A stretch of DNA of 64,000 nucleotides from Ziziphus jujuba (GCF_031755915.1 NC_083381.1:5778501-5842500), one strand, 5' to 3'. Counted from the first letter of the stretch, positions 1 to 11,854 are shown. Numbers and translations are program-made. The notes: generated by a model not told the origin, from the sequence alone.

Positions 1-430
1 CACCATGTAGCCGAATTTGATTAACAATCTTCATGAGTTTATTAGAAAACTCCTTCACGATTTCATGTTCTTGCATCTTTAGGTTTTCAAACTCTCTTCT
101 AAGATTGAGCAGCTGCATCTGTCTTGATCTTGAGCTTCTTAGAACTTTTCTTGAAGTCTTTCCTAAGCTTGTTTAGGTGTTGTGCAAGTCATTATTCTTA
201 TAAAGATTTCATTTGTCATAGCAGTTTGTATTACTGTGAGAGTTTTGTGAGGTCTTACATTTCTACATTATGAAGCTTAATTTGATTCACAGTAGCTCCT
301 GCCCTTAATGGTTCTACTTCATAGTCAACTTCAACAAGCTCCCAAAGGTCATAAACTTAAAGATAAGATTTCATTTTGATTGCCTAAATAGCATAGTTTT
401 GCCCATCAAAGATAGGAGGTAAAGGTGCTG
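1..430 (-). pseudogene. Ty1/copia gag remnant (UBN2-type), 5' part
   Basis: The minus strand reads as a broken copia-type Gag. From right to left it gives an N-terminal stretch around PPIFDGQNYAI, a middle piece DLWELVEVDYEVEPL, and a C-terminal block LLNLRREFENLKMQEHE followed by KEFSNKLMKIVNQIRL. This order matches the Copia-like N-terminal/UBN2 Gag family, the RNA-packaging capsid protein of these retrotransposons. Several in-frame stops and frame changes show it is dead. It runs off the window edge, so its length is unknown. A tRNA primer site lies just upstream (513-524), which fits a 5' element end on the minus strand. Seen: motif order and stops. Inferred: copia identity. Confidence 0.75.
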
Positions 431-512
431 AAAAGTGTGAGGAAGCCCTTGAAACCAGTTGTTGTTCTTTGAGTTTTCACTCAGGTTTTGAACAAAGAAT
501 TAATGAAACAAA

Positions 513-524
513 GCTCTGATACCA
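513..524 (-). promoter_or_regulatory. Copia primer binding site (tRNA-iMet)
   Basis: The minus strand reads TGGTATCAGAGC, the classic plant copia primer binding site complementary to the 3' end of initiator-Met tRNA. It sits upstream of the minus-strand gag remnant, as expected just inside a 5' LTR. Confidence 0.85.
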
Positions 525-530
525 ATTTGG

Positions 531-830
531 AAGGTTAAGGCAAGGCGCTTTCCATGTCATCATGATGTTTAAATTTCCTAAACTTTCTAAAACCCTAATT
601 TGGCTAATACACTTTATTAACACATTTTGGTGTCTTTATGCACCAACTTAACAAGCCTAGATTACACAAAATGGCTTTAACAAAGTACAAAACAAAATAC
701 AAAACAAAGTATGAAAGTAACCCTCAGCCAAGGCACCTTACTTAGTCTTAGGTTTGTCTTCTTCATGGCTAACAATGCCATGATTTTCTAACATATTTAT
801 ATTCAGAGATTTCTAAATAGAAACTTCCTT
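531..830 (-). mobile_element. Probable 5' LTR remnant of the minus-strand copia
   Basis: This AT-rich, non-coding stretch adjoins the primer site on the side where the 5' LTR must lie. No second LTR copy is available for comparison and no clear outer TG boundary is seen. The right limit is approximate and set by the start of a plus-strand RT fragment at about 839. Confidence 0.35.
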
Positions 831-838
831 GCACTTTT

Positions 839-1130
839 GCTATATGTTTTAGATATGTTGATCATTGGATAAGATGCAATGAAAATTAGTCAGTTGAAGA
901 AGAAACTTTCCAAGTTATTTGATATGAAGGACGTGGGACCAGCTCAATAGATTTTGAGAAAGCCAATAGCCTGAGATAGGAAGAATCACAGGTTATGGTT
1001 ATCTCAGGAGAAGTACATTGATATGAACCTAGAGCGACTTGCCTCTAAACTCGTAACAAGGATTGATTTGGACTGTTTAAATTATAAGTTATCAATGGAA
1101 GACCTTGACCCTTTACCTATATTGGAGGTA
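839..1130 (+). pseudogene. Ty1/copia reverse transcriptase fragment
   Basis: The plus strand encodes the end of a copia RT: a degenerate active-site region (LYVLDMLI where family members have YVDDMLI), then ISQLKKKLSKLFDMKDVGPA and RLWLSQEKYIDMNLERL. Stop codons interrupt the frame and the catalytic aspartate pair is damaged. The fragment stops where a minus-strand gypsy tail begins, and its RNase H portion resumes at about 1980. The two halves are therefore one copia pol gene split by a later insertion. It faces the gag remnant head to head, so it belongs to a different element. Confidence 0.75.
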
Positions 1131-1870
1131 AGAACCTTGGTATTGTGAAGATGCCAAAATAGAGTGCGAAATAACCTATTGATAAGTCAAATTTGAACTC
1201 CACAAGCAAAGCTTGAAAAGTTCGATATAGCTCTTAGAGAACCAAGAGAATCACTCTCACTTTTTAATTAAAATTGTTTAATCTTTATTCACGACTTATG
1301 TGGCTTTAAATAGGCTAAATAAATTGCAAAGCTTTTCTAAATTTGCTAAAAATAAGTATGGCCGAAATTTAGGTTTCAGAAACCTAATGTGACTTCTAGT
1401 TTCCTAATTTGAATGGCCTTTAATTCTTTGACCAATTCAACTCTAATAAAATTAGAAAAGTAAATTAGAAATGTAATAAAATTAAATTAGGAAAGTAAAT
1501 AGGCAACATGCCAAAATCAAATCAAGACATAAATAAAAATTAATTTTTTCCTAATTATAAAATTTGGCCAAGCTTAGTTGGATGCCATGTCACCATATGA
1601 TGCCATATCACCATCCATGTCATTAAAATGTGCCACATCACCATGTTGTAGGATTCCATGCGTTAAGCTCCCTTTCACATTGGCATCCTCCATCCCAATC
1701 ATATGGACCAATTTTGGTTTATCTTCAGTAATGAACTTGCTTTCTTGGGTTGTAAATACCTCCTGGATTAAACCATTTAGCACCTCTTTAAATATCTTTG
1801 CTCTTGCCCTGGTTATTGGTCCTATAGAGATTTGAAATGGATCTGGACTCCATCTTGAGGTGCTCTTGTC
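1130..1870 (-). mobile_element. Ty3/gypsy 3' tail plus LTR remnant, nested in copia pol
   Basis: On the minus strand the beginning encodes GPITRARAKIFKEVLNGLIQ, the conserved C-terminal tail seen after the integrase in a plant gypsy lineage, ending in an open stretch that stops at 1574. Downstream sequence is LTR-like. It matches by eye the LTR end at 35700-36250, sharing TTTCGGCCA, a GAGAGTG...TTCTCTT stretch and a final ACCAAGGTTCTTA-type end. The piece interrupts a copia pol remnant. No other gypsy coding domain is present here, so it is a truncated insertion. Confidence 0.65.
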
Positions 1871-1979
1871 ATGTCCTCATCATACATTGAATGAGTGATA
1901 AATAGATTGCACATGGATAGGGCCAAAACCAATCAGCATTCCATGAGCAAACCACTTTAAGTTGAGCAAGAGATCATGC

Positions 1980-2640
1980 CCCTCACCCAAAGTAGAGATA
2001 GAGGAAATGGCTTTAGAGCCTTATTCTTCAGCGATGGAAAGTCTTATGTATGTAATAATAATCAGACATTACACATGCAGTTGGTAATGTAAGCAGATTT
2101 TTTTCAAATCCTTAGAAAGAACACTGGGAAACAATCAAATGGTTTCTCAGATATCTTAAGAGTAGATCAAAAAGTATGCTTATGCTAGGGGGCAGTGATC
2201 CAGTTATAGAAGGCTATATAGATGCAGATTTGGCCAAAGACCTTAATAGTAGGAAATCTACTTTAGGTTATTTTTACTCTTTCTGGAGGAGTTGTGTCAT
2301 GGCAATCAAGATTGCAAAAGTGTGTAGCTTTATCTACGATAAATTAGAGTATATTGCTACAACAGAAGCCAGTAAGGAGATATTGTGATTAAAGTATTTA
2401 CTAAATGAACTGGGCATCAAGCAAAAGGACTATAAAATACATTATGACAGTCAAAGTGCTATAAATTTGAGCAAGAACTCAATGTATCATTCTCGAAAAA
2501 AGCATATTGATATCCGCTATCATTGGATACGCTATGTGTTAGAGCATAAATTGCTTAGATTAGTGAAGATTCACACAAAGGAGAATCCAGCATATATGTT
2601 TACAAAAGCTATCGCACTAGAGAAGTTGAAGCTGTGAAGA
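1980..2640 (+). pseudogene. Ty1/copia RNase H fragment
   Basis: This continues the split copia pol. It contains a decayed SSAMESLMY block (family: SSAVGSLMYAMVCTRPDIA), then GYIDADLAKDLNSRKSTLGYF, SWQSRLQKCVALSTTKLEYIA (in shifted frames), EASKEIL, IHYDSQSAINLSKN and KHIDIRYHWIRYVLE. These are the hallmark blocks of copia RNase H, which degrades the RNA strand during reverse transcription. Frame changes and a TGA at about 2387 break it. A purine-rich tract and LTR-like start follow at about 2690-2703. Confidence 0.8.
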
Positions 2641-2687
2641 GATATAACTGGTATAGATGGTAGGTGACCATCAGTTTTTGAAATGCG

Positions 2688-3010
2688 GTTGGAGGGAGAG
2701 AATTGTGAGGTCTAGTCTTCTCCTAAAGCCTAACCTATTAGGGTTTTTTACCTGTTTCCTAAGTCTACTTAATGGCTAAGCTTACTTGGTGGTCAAATAT
2801 GTGTTTAGGTTTTTAGTCATGTATCACAGATATTACTGATAATATTTTAGAGATAATTTTTTTAGATGTTTTAGAGATAGTTTTTTTAGATATTTTAGAG
2901 ATAGTTTTTAGAGAATTTTTTTGTGTATTAATTTTTGTGGTTTATTTTTCTTTATTTTTTGTGTATGTTTTCTGTATTTTTCATGGTTAGAGAATTACAA
3001 CATTATGTAT
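2688..3010 (+). mobile_element. Polypurine tract and 3' LTR remnant of the copia
   Basis: Right after the RNase H remnant comes a purine run (GGTTGGAGGGAGAGAA) followed by TGTGAGGTC at about 2703. This is the expected polypurine tract and LTR start. The outer end is not defined because no partner LTR is in the window. Confidence 0.45.
2845..2916. repeat. 24-bp tandem repeat, three copies
   Basis: Three imperfect copies of a 24-bp unit beginning TTTTAGAGATA start at 2845, 2869 and 2893. They lie in the AT-rich LTR remnant. Confidence 0.75.
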
Positions 3011-3016
3011 GGTTAA

Positions 3017-5219
3017 TATCTTATAGATATGCATGCAGAGTGATTTGGAAAAGAAAAAAGGATTCATATTACTCTTTACTATTATACTTTATTTATATTT
3101 GAAATGTGATACCTATAGTGGTCAAGCTAATGATTTTACATAATTTTCTTATTAATTCCCATTTGATTTTTGTCACTTGCGACACTTTTAGTTTTCAATG
3201 TCATACAAGTCTATCATTAAAGCGTTGATGTATTTAGTATTTCATGTAGGTTCTGTATTTCAGAACGAGCCTTTTGAATTTTTGGTATGAAAGAATAATA
3301 AATCAAACTCCTTATGTGACGAGTTAAATAAAAGTTTATTCTCTTCATCCTAATTTAGCATTTGTGCTTATTATATGTACACCCTATAGATTTGTATTGT
3401 TCATTGCTTAAGCATATTGTACTTTTTATTTTAGTTTTTTTTTTTTTTTTAAGATCAAGCATATTACTTTTATTCTGTTTTTTTTTCTTGAATAATATTA
3501 GATATTAATTTTAGCTTGCTATACATTGAGCTTCTACCAAAAAAACACTTTGTTGATCTTTTGCTATACATTGCTATAATTACATAGTATTAGATCTTTT
3601 CACTGTGAACAATTATATAAATTTACCAATGAATATCCTTAATCTGCTAATCAAAGTTGGTGTTTTCTTGATGTCTCAATAAGTGTAGAAAATTTGTATT
3701 CATTGACTACTTGAGCATTAGTAAATTTTATTTTATCTTTATGTTTTTCTTAATCGGATAGTGTTGATTATTGTTATATTTGTATATTGGGAGTGTTTTA
3801 ATTTTAATTTTCTGCATGTGCTTTTAACTGTATTGTCAACATGATGTAAGAAATAACATTAGAAATAATTGTTGCTTAAACATAGCTTGCTGTACAAATT
3901 CTATAAATTGATGAAATTCTTTCACCAAAAGTTTTGAAATATTACGGTTTATAATTCAATATTTTCCCTACAACTTTTACTGTTTGGGGCATTAGGGTTG
4001 GAGGTTGAAAATTTTCATGTTTTAACTTTTTATGAAGAAAGCTTTTTCTATTTCATGGATTTAGTTCACTTGTTGCAGCTGTTGTAGATATCAGTGAAGA
4101 TTTAAGATCATATTTTCCATTTCAATAGCTTTTTAAGCTAGTTGTGCAGTGGACAAATAACACTCTGCCTATATCGTTGTTAATTAACTAATTAGGTTGA
4201 TTTTTAAATTGATTGTATGTATGTCGGCCTTATCAAATAGAAATTTTGAAAATAAATAAATAATTGAAATCATATAGAGCTTTGGATAAGTAAAAGTCAT
4301 ATATTTTTGACAGCAGGAGCTCTAATTTCTTTTATATTTTCATTTTTAATTATTTTTAAATTATATATCAAAACTATGTCCATAAAATTGAATTTCATAC
4401 CTGAAAAGTTGGAGAAAAAGAAAGAAAATTTACAAACTAATAAGGTTCGAGAGATTATTATATCACTTTAATTTTAAGTAATAATGACTGGGTTTAACCA
4501 GGTTTGAAAATTTTATTCTTTTGTCGTATAATATTCAAATTATGCGAGGCAGAACTCGGATAGAGATCGGTAAGAAGGATTGCAGGGGCGATTTTACCGC
4601 TTCCATGGAATTTTTCTTTTAATTTCACTTTTACCCCTTGCTTTTAAGACCTGAAAAATTATTCTCTTTTCTCTATATTACAGTCACATCACCTAATTTT
4701 AAAACGAAAATTATATTAGCTACCAATATGGTGCTCTGTCAATGATATTTCCACCATTAAAAGTTTTTTTTGTTTTTTGGTTCCTTTTTTGTTTTTGATA
4801 AACTGACACTAAGGATGTAGAAAAAGCCTAAAAGGCTAAAAATCAATTCAAATCTGTCTAAAAAAAATTTGGTCCAAATTCAATCCAAACCTGATATGGT
4901 CCGTGCCCAAATCCACCCAAATCCACCCAATTCTATTTGGGGACTTTGGCTTAATACCCACTCAAATAGGAGTTTAACCATATATACTCCTTCCTTCTGA
5001 TTTTTTTTTTTTTATCTACCTATATTTTTTTATTATTCCAACTATATCCGTACCAGTAACTCGTCCACAACATTCAATTTCTCTCTTTCTTTCCCTCTAT
5101 TTACTATTTTACTATAACTCTCAATCTGCTATTTTACCAAACCTTAATCTCTGTTATTCAATACAGTAAAAAAAAATCTATGAACAAATGGATGGAGTAT
5201 TACCAACAAAAATAAATAA
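3017..5219. other. AT-rich intergenic DNA, no gene seen
   Basis: No open reading frame of convincing length or motif content occurs on either strand. The stretch is rich in T and A runs. I see no RNA gene or recognisable transposon domain. Confidence 0.6.
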
Positions 5220-6070
5220 ATAAAAAAAGGGTTATCACATGCACAAATTAGTGAAAAAAATTACCAATAGATTATCAGTATGTGCCATTGGTAATTTTAT
5301 AGAAAGTATGTTACTTTTTAAAAATTACCAATAAACTCTATCGCAATTAATGATAGGGCATTGGTAATTTCGACTTTACAATTACTTTTTTTAAAAGGGT
5401 TAATTTATTGATTTACTAAGTTGTAAATTCAATGTATCAATGTAACTTATAAGATGGTATATATAATACAAATAATTGTAATACTATATAGAGTACTATA
5501 AACGGACAAAAAAAATAATAATTACCACTTGCACAAATTAACAAAACAATTATCAAAAGGTGTATTAAGAATATCGATAAATGCCATTGGTATATAGAAG
5601 GAACTACATATATGGAACACATGCATAAGGAGTTTGATATTCCAATATGACTATTATTATATTACAATTTGATCTTAGATTATAAATTTAATATCTTAAT
5701 TATCTTGATCAACTAGATTTGTTAATAGCTAATAATTATTTTGTTTGGGTTAATTACGTTTAAGTTTTAACATATTTCATTATCATTAAATAGGTGCTAT
5801 TGGTAATTTTTTTTTCCTTTTGTTTTTATTTATTCCTTAAAATTTGATTAAATGTATCAATACAAAGTCTATAATAACTCTATAATGTTATACATAATAT
5901 TAAAATAATTGTAATAGCATATAAAATATTATTAAAAGAAAATAAAAGAGTATCCTAAAAAATTTACCAAAATATTTATCAAAAGTACCAGCATATGCCA
6001 TTGATAATTTTTTCAGCAGGTATGTTACTCTTTGAAAATATTACCGATAGAAGCTATTGTGATAAAATAA
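5220..6070. repeat. Diverged dispersed repeat family (three copies)
   Basis: Three related segments near 5243-5370, 5530-5600 and 5956-6060 each contain a variant of GTGCCATTGGTAATTTT, preceded by ACCAATAG- or ATCAAAAG-type sequence. In the first and third a TATGTTACT motif and an inverted ATTACC copy follow. The first copy is roughly palindromic (ATTACCAATAG versus CATTGGTAAT), suggesting a decayed MITE-like element or its local duplication. Confidence 0.5.
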
Positions 6071-6432
6071 AAAACTCTAAGCTTGAAGGAGACTAGTAAA
6101 AATGAAACTGCAACACTCCATCATTACTGATATCATATAACCTTTCATATACAAAATCTAAGCAAAAAATTCATCGGCAAAAACATGAGATAGTAAACAA
6201 TCTGATCAATAAGGCAAAACGTCTAAACATGAACTTAGTAAAAAATTATCAAAAGCCATCAACAAATATAGAAACAAATTACATAAAACTCAACCAAAAA
6301 AATAAATAAATAAACATAAACCAAATTCATATGGTACCAGAAACCAAAATAGACTTCTTGTCAAAAATTCTTTGAATACTCAACAACATCTTCTTTTACC
6401 AACCAGTCCTCACAACTCTCCAATTTCAAACT

Positions 6433-6627
6433 TCAATCACCACCACCCACTAGCCCAAACCCCAAACCGTCAACCCAATGAACCACTTCATTAGACGGCG
6501 GAGAAAGAGAGAACAAGTCAGTCCAAGAATCCACTAGAGCAGTGTTCTTTGCCATGTCAAGCCGACCCAAGAACCCACTCTCTACTATAACCCAAGGGAT
6601 ATAAACAGAAGCATCAGATTGGACCAT
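6433..6627 (-). other. Hypothetical 64-aa ORF in the Harbinger flank
   Basis: A minus-strand ORF of 64 codons begins MVQSDASVYIPWVIVES and ends GLVGGGD. It has a plausible non-repetitive composition. I recognise no family. Before the Harbinger insertion at 6701 this DNA was continuous with the sequence from 14198 onward, so an upstream exon could lie there, but no joined frame was found. It may be a gene fragment or chance. Confidence 0.2.
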
Positions 6628-6700
6628 TTCCTCTTGTTCACCATTGAAACCCCATCAAAGATGGATATACCTTCTGGGGTCGTCCTTGTTCTTAGCCCTC

Positions 6701-6703
6701 TTA
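6701..6703. repeat. Left TTA target site duplication of Harbinger
   Basis: TTA immediately precedes the left inverted end; the matching copy is at 14195-14197. TTA-like 3-bp duplications are the rule for this superfamily. Confidence 0.75.
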
Positions 6704-6728
6704 GGTGGTGTTTGTTACATGGGACTGG
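6704..6728. repeat. Left terminal inverted repeat of Harbinger
   Basis: GGTGGTGTTTGTTAC and the following ten bases match the inverted right end at 16 of 25 positions. The following subterminal sequence (GACTGG, GGACCGGATGGG) resembles the inverted right subterminal sequence. Confidence 0.75.
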
Positions 6729-7662
6729 CCAGGACCGGATGGGTTTGAGTCCCAATCTGGTGTTTGGGAAGGAAAATGAAGGACGGGATAAATGTGTCCC
6801 GTTAGTCGAATTATCCGAAACGAGGGGGACAAAACTGACACACCAAAACACCTGGGTCACTTTTGTCCTGCCCTCTTTCCATGCTTTCAACCTGCCTCTC
6901 ACACCCGTTCGCCACTTCTTTTCGATTTGAAGCCATTCTTGACCTCGAAGACGTTTGAAGCCATTACTACCAGCACGCCAGCCACTGTCAAAGCTAACCC
7001 TAACTTTGCCACCGGCGAAACCCATTTCAACCAGATTGTCTCCCCGAAACCGGCCTTCTCTCCCAACTCCGTGAAACGGCATCATTTGGTACGCAGGATA
7101 GATCGACGAGCTCCAATCTGGAATCCACACCCTTTTTATCGTCGCCAAGAGTCCTCGCTCGAATCTCAACCCAAACGTCGACCAGAAAACTGGGTTTTGT
7201 GCTTAATTTGTCACTGTGAGTGGCCGAAATCTGTGCTCAATTTGTGGTTTATTTTGTTATTTAGTTTTGAATTATTAAATTTGTAATCGTATTTCAGCAT
7301 TTCAGCATTTCAGCAACCGGACTTCTCTCCCAACTCCAAAATTCCAGCATTTCATTTCTTTTTCCCTTGCCTTTCCCCAATCCCTCATTGCCCACTCTTC
7401 CACCGTGCTGATCCCCAAGGCTAGTGACCAAATCTAACAGGTAATTATTCATTCCCAATACTCCCTCTGTCTTTTGCTTGTTTCTTGCTAGCCTTCCGCT
7501 GAATGTACGCACTCACCATTCACGTTTCCATACATATAACGTTGTATTTTTCTGTACATAACGTCATAAATCACTCATTCTTTTGCTTAACACACCCATC
7601 ACAGATTCATAGCCAGTGAATCAAAATTTTTCACAAAATTTTGAATTATAAAGCTGCCTAGC

Positions 7663-7852
7663 ATGATAAATATAAGCAAACTTAGGTCATTTTGTGTACA
7701 AATCCTTATCTTCATGACTTCACTCTTCCTAGTACTTGGAGGAAATAATGAAACGGATAGGATGTCATTGCTTGTCTTAAGATCTAAGTCTTGGACATAA
7801 CAAGCTTACTGGTAAACTGCCAGAAAATTTATCCTTATTATCCAAGCTTGAG
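7663..7852 (+). pseudogene. Captured LRR receptor-kinase gene fragment (signal peptide + one LRR)
   Basis: From the ATG at 7663 a 45-codon frame reads as a cleavable signal peptide with hydrophobic core (ILIFMTSLFLVL), followed by GGNNETDRMSLL. That is the N-terminal hallmark of plant LRR receptor kinases of the EFR/FLS2/Xa21 type (NETDRxxLLxFK). In another frame, 7781-7852 encodes DLSLGHNKLTGKLPENL and LSLLSKLE, a textbook plant LRR. The kinase part is absent or unrecognisable. In intact genes the two pieces are separated by more sequence, so this is a rearranged fragment. It lies inside the Harbinger leader, upstream of the transposase. Seen: motifs. Inferred: capture of a host gene piece. 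Confidence 0.65.
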
Positions 7853-7859
7853 GGAAATA

Positions 7860-10524
7860 TGGAGAGAATGCTGCCATTAGAATTAAGGTGGATAAAATGT
7901 AGATCATTGTGAGCATCTGCATATTCATCAAATATGAAATATGTACCTTTGAAAGGGTTAATATTGGAAGAGGAATATGAGTTTAAGATTTAGGATATTG
8001 TGATGCATGAGTGGTGTTCATCAGATATGTACCTAGTTAAAGGATCAGATTGAAAGAAAAATGTGAGCTTGTCAGCAATAATGTTGGTAATGATGAAAGC
8101 CAATATAAGTAAACGTATATAAAGCATAAATGGTTTCTTGAAAAAGACAACTTGGCCCTTGATGTGTTTGTATGATTAAAGATGGTCTGATTGGGATTTT
8201 TTTATTTTGTTTTCCTTTCTGCCTTCCTTGTACTAACGCATTGTTATAAGGTAATCTGGTCATTTATTGAGGAACGTACAGTTGAGAGAGAGATTATCTC
8301 TTTGCAGATTGTTGTAGTTAACTATTAGGTGTTGAAGGCATATCTATTCATGTTATATTTAATTTGTCATTGTTATTTGTTCAATGAATTTGAGTGTAAT
8401 CGTTAGCTTTCTATGGAAAAAAAAAAATTAAGAATTCAAGTTTATGCAAGCCATTTGTCTTTTTATTTCCTGTGTATATGTGGAAGGAAAGGACAGCAGA
8501 CATAATTGATATGGGAGTGGATGGTTTTGTTCTGTGAGATTTGGTCTAGCTGCTCTGCTTTTATGGGTTTTTCTGTAGTGATTTCTTTGTGTCTTTTCTC
8601 CTACTGTCTGTGGAGTAGTTGATATATTATGCTTGTTGCTGTCCAGATTCTACTTGTGCTCCATGATGTGAACACTGACCAAAATATTACATCATAATTT
8701 CTTTGTATGGAACAAATTAGAATTGACATGTCTTGTATTGCTTCCAGCTAATTTTCAGTGTTGCTATGATTCACTTATGCTAACTTTAAGCGTCGTATGC
8801 TTATCAGTTGTATGTTTTCCTGTAAACTGTATCTAGCTACTTAATTATCTGTACATATAATATGATATCATATCAAGAACATGAGTTACATATAAAATTT
8901 GATATTACAAAAATTTTAAAATCCTTGTTTATTTGGATTAGAATTGATGAGCAAAGCTGCTTTCGAATATTTAGTTTAATCCAATCTCTGGTCGAGTTCA
9001 AGGGATGGTCGTTCTGTGCTTGTCTTCACCATAAAATGATTAAAAGCCTGCATGTAGTATTGAAGATGGGAAGAAGAAATGTTGAGTTTTTCAGAAGATA
9101 TATTGCTAAAAGCTTCTGCGAAAAATGATATTTCCTCCGCTGAGAAAGAAAAAGTAAATAAAATATAAATACTGGAGTTTATTTTAGACATAATGGTAAG
9201 TTTGAGGGTTGAATAACTTCATTTTATCTCTTTTAATTATACTATTTTTTTTTTCACTTTACTTTGCATATTATGATAATCAATGTTAAGATTTATTGGT
9301 GTTTGTTTCGAAGGTGTTACATATTCTGAGAAAAAGGGAATTAGAAGTTGCAGACGAATTTTGATAACTTGAAATTTGGAGTAGCTTGCATTCATGTCAT
9401 ACTTTAAATTGCTAACTGGTTTGGTTTCTTATGTTGGGGCACGTAAATATGATTATTCCAATTCCAGTCAATCATATATCTCTGTTCTTGCATCCAGGTT
9501 AGTGAATAGGCCATGGGAATTGGATCATTGAGATAAGCCCAAATTAGCCGAAAGTGTCAAGGCCAATCTTGTGGGCTTCATTGATTGGATTACTATCTGG
9601 CATTATTTTTTTGCGAAAATTTGAGTGGATCCCAAGTCCCATACCAACAATCTGCATTCTAACTTCCAAGTTTGCATATAGCTTTCGGAGCAAATTTATT
9701 TTTTATTTTATTTCAACCCCCCACCCAAAAAAAAAAAAAAAATGAAGAAGAAGAAAGTGTGCATTGCTTTTCCCAAATTTTTAAAGCCATATCCCCAGTT
9801 TCTTTTTTCATTATCTCCTCGCATTTCTTACCCTGTATGCAGTATTTTGGAAAAAAAAAAGTATATATTTTCCATAGAACATAAATGTTTAGGATATTGT
9901 ATCGCTATAAATAATTTTATTTTTTATTCTGAACATGAATAGAAAAACAAATCTTAAATATCCATGTAATTTAATTTTACTTGTAAACTTGGCTTATATT
10001 TTCTCCTCATGTGTTCTATATTTCTAGTTTTTTTTCTTTTTCCCTGTTTGCCCAAACCTTGTAGATAAACAATAAAATAATTGATAAACCACCAAATTGT
10101 CTCTACCAAGCGTTATACATGATTGCTCTTTTAAATAAAAAAAATATAGGTCATATATATTCTGAGATACGATCTAATTACAAGAGTAGTTGTGTAGCTT
10201 TACAATAATCCACTTGCATTTTTATAGAAGATGTGACTAATATTAATTAAAAAGATATGAAATCAAAGAAAAGGGGGATGAATATATATATATATATATA
10301 TAAAAATAAAGGTGAATGACACCCAAAAAAATAAAATAAATAAATAAAGGTGAATGATATTTTCAAAATTAAGCTGATCTAATAATATATTTTTTTGGAT
10401 ACAAAAAAATAATGCCAGATTTTTGTTTTCTGTATTTATTCAATTGTATTGGCAATAGCAGCTCAATTTATTGTATTTCTGATAATTTTTTTTTATTTGT
10501 TGGTTTTTTTTCTTTTTTGTAGAG
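7860..10524. other. Harbinger leader, no further gene recognised
   Basis: The sequence is AT-rich with homopolymer runs and a (TA)n tract at about 10280-10303. Possible spliced leader sequence ends with TTTTTTGTAG just before the transposase ATG at 10525. No convincing ORF was found. Confidence 0.5.
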
Positions 10525-11854
10525 ATGGACAGAAGAAAATTAGTTGTGATTCAATCTTTTTGTTGGGGCTTTATGTTTATCTTTTTTATGTACATGTATG
10601 TAGCGTGGCAAAGGAAAAATGAAAGACGTGTTAGGAATAGAATAACTAGGACTACCGAATTGCGTACATCTTTTATAGATAGTTTGTTGGACAATGATGT
10701 CACTTGTATTAGTCAATTGAGGATGGATAGGAGAACATTTGTTATTTTATGTCGGTTATTACGCCAAGATGGATATGTGAAAAGAGATGGTACTGTTACA
10801 TTGGAAGAGCAAGTGTGCATATTTTTGCACATAATTGCTCATCATACAAAAAACCGTACAATTATCAGTCGATTCTATAGATCAGGGGAGACAATTAGTA
10901 GATATTTCAATTCAGTATTGAATGGGGTGTTGTGCTTACATTCCATTTTGTTGAGGCATCCTGAACCTGTGTCGGATAATTGCTCGGATGATAGATGGAA
11001 AATGTTTAAGGTACGTATGTGGACTAGTTTGGTTATTAATTTTATAGTTAGATGACTTGTAGCATATTTGACGTTAGTAAAATTGTTTGTGTCGTAGAAT
11101 TGTTTGGGAGCATTAGATGGAACTTATATTAAGGTGAAAGTACCTGAAATCGATAAGCCAAGATATCGAACAAGAAAGGGTGAGATCGCAACAAATGTCT
11201 TAGGTGTATGTAACCCGAATATGGAATTTATATTTGTATTACCGGGTTGGAAAGGCTCCGCTTCAGATTCCAGAGTACTTAGAGATGCAATAAGTAGGCC
11301 AAATGGACTAAAAGTACCAACCGGTAAGACCAATCCTTAAATATTTCATCGAGTGGATTAACATTGCATAAACTAATAGGAGAAATTTTTCTGTGTTAGG
11401 TTATTATTACTTAGTGGATGCTGGTTACACAAATGGTGAAGGATTTCTTGCGCCATATAGGGGAACAAGATATCACCTTTCCGAATGGAGAGATGGTTGT
11501 GCACCCATAAATCATCAAGAGTATTTCAACATGAAGCATGCATCAGCTAGGAATATCATAGAAAGATGCTTTGGGGTTCTTAAAATGCGATGGGCAATTT
11601 TAAGAAGTCCATCTTTCTACCCAATTGCAACACAAATCAAAACCATTACTGCATGTTGCTGATACATAATCTGATTAGAAGAGAAATGACACTCCATCCT
11701 GGAGAAGTCGAATATGATAGGATGGAAAATGTGGACATTAATGAAGAGAAGGACATTATAGGATCAATTGCTTCCCTCAGATCAATGGACAAATTGGAGA
11801 GATGAGTTAGCTAAGCAAATGTTTGGTGAGTGGAGAGGTCATCATGATTACTAG
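10525..11854 (+). pseudogene. PIF/Harbinger DDE transposase, frameshifted
   Basis: This is a HARBI1/DDE_4-type transposase that would cut and paste the element in the nucleus. Exon 1 is 10525-11010 (162 codons) with donor GTACGT. Exon 2 is 11098-11323 after TCGTAG. Exon 3 starts at 11400 after TGTTAG. Reading phase is kept at both introns. The N-terminal helical region includes RMDRRTFVILCRLL. Catalytic residues appear intact: D169 in LGALDGT, D244 in YLVDAGY and E292 in NIIERCFG. One base appears lost near 11660, before the conserved IHNLI block, and a compensating shift near 11780 restores the frame that ends DELAKQMFGEW at the TAG of 11852. The start is the first ATG, which follows a run of T and GTAG. 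The Myb-like partner gene lies downstream on the same strand. Confidence 0.88.

Noticed and set aside
6585..7286. Long overlapping frames on both strands at the Harbinger left end (194 codons minus, 164 codons plus)
   Set aside because: They cross the transposon boundary at 6704 and overlap each other in a higher-GC stretch. Neither shows a motif, so they are probably chance frames.
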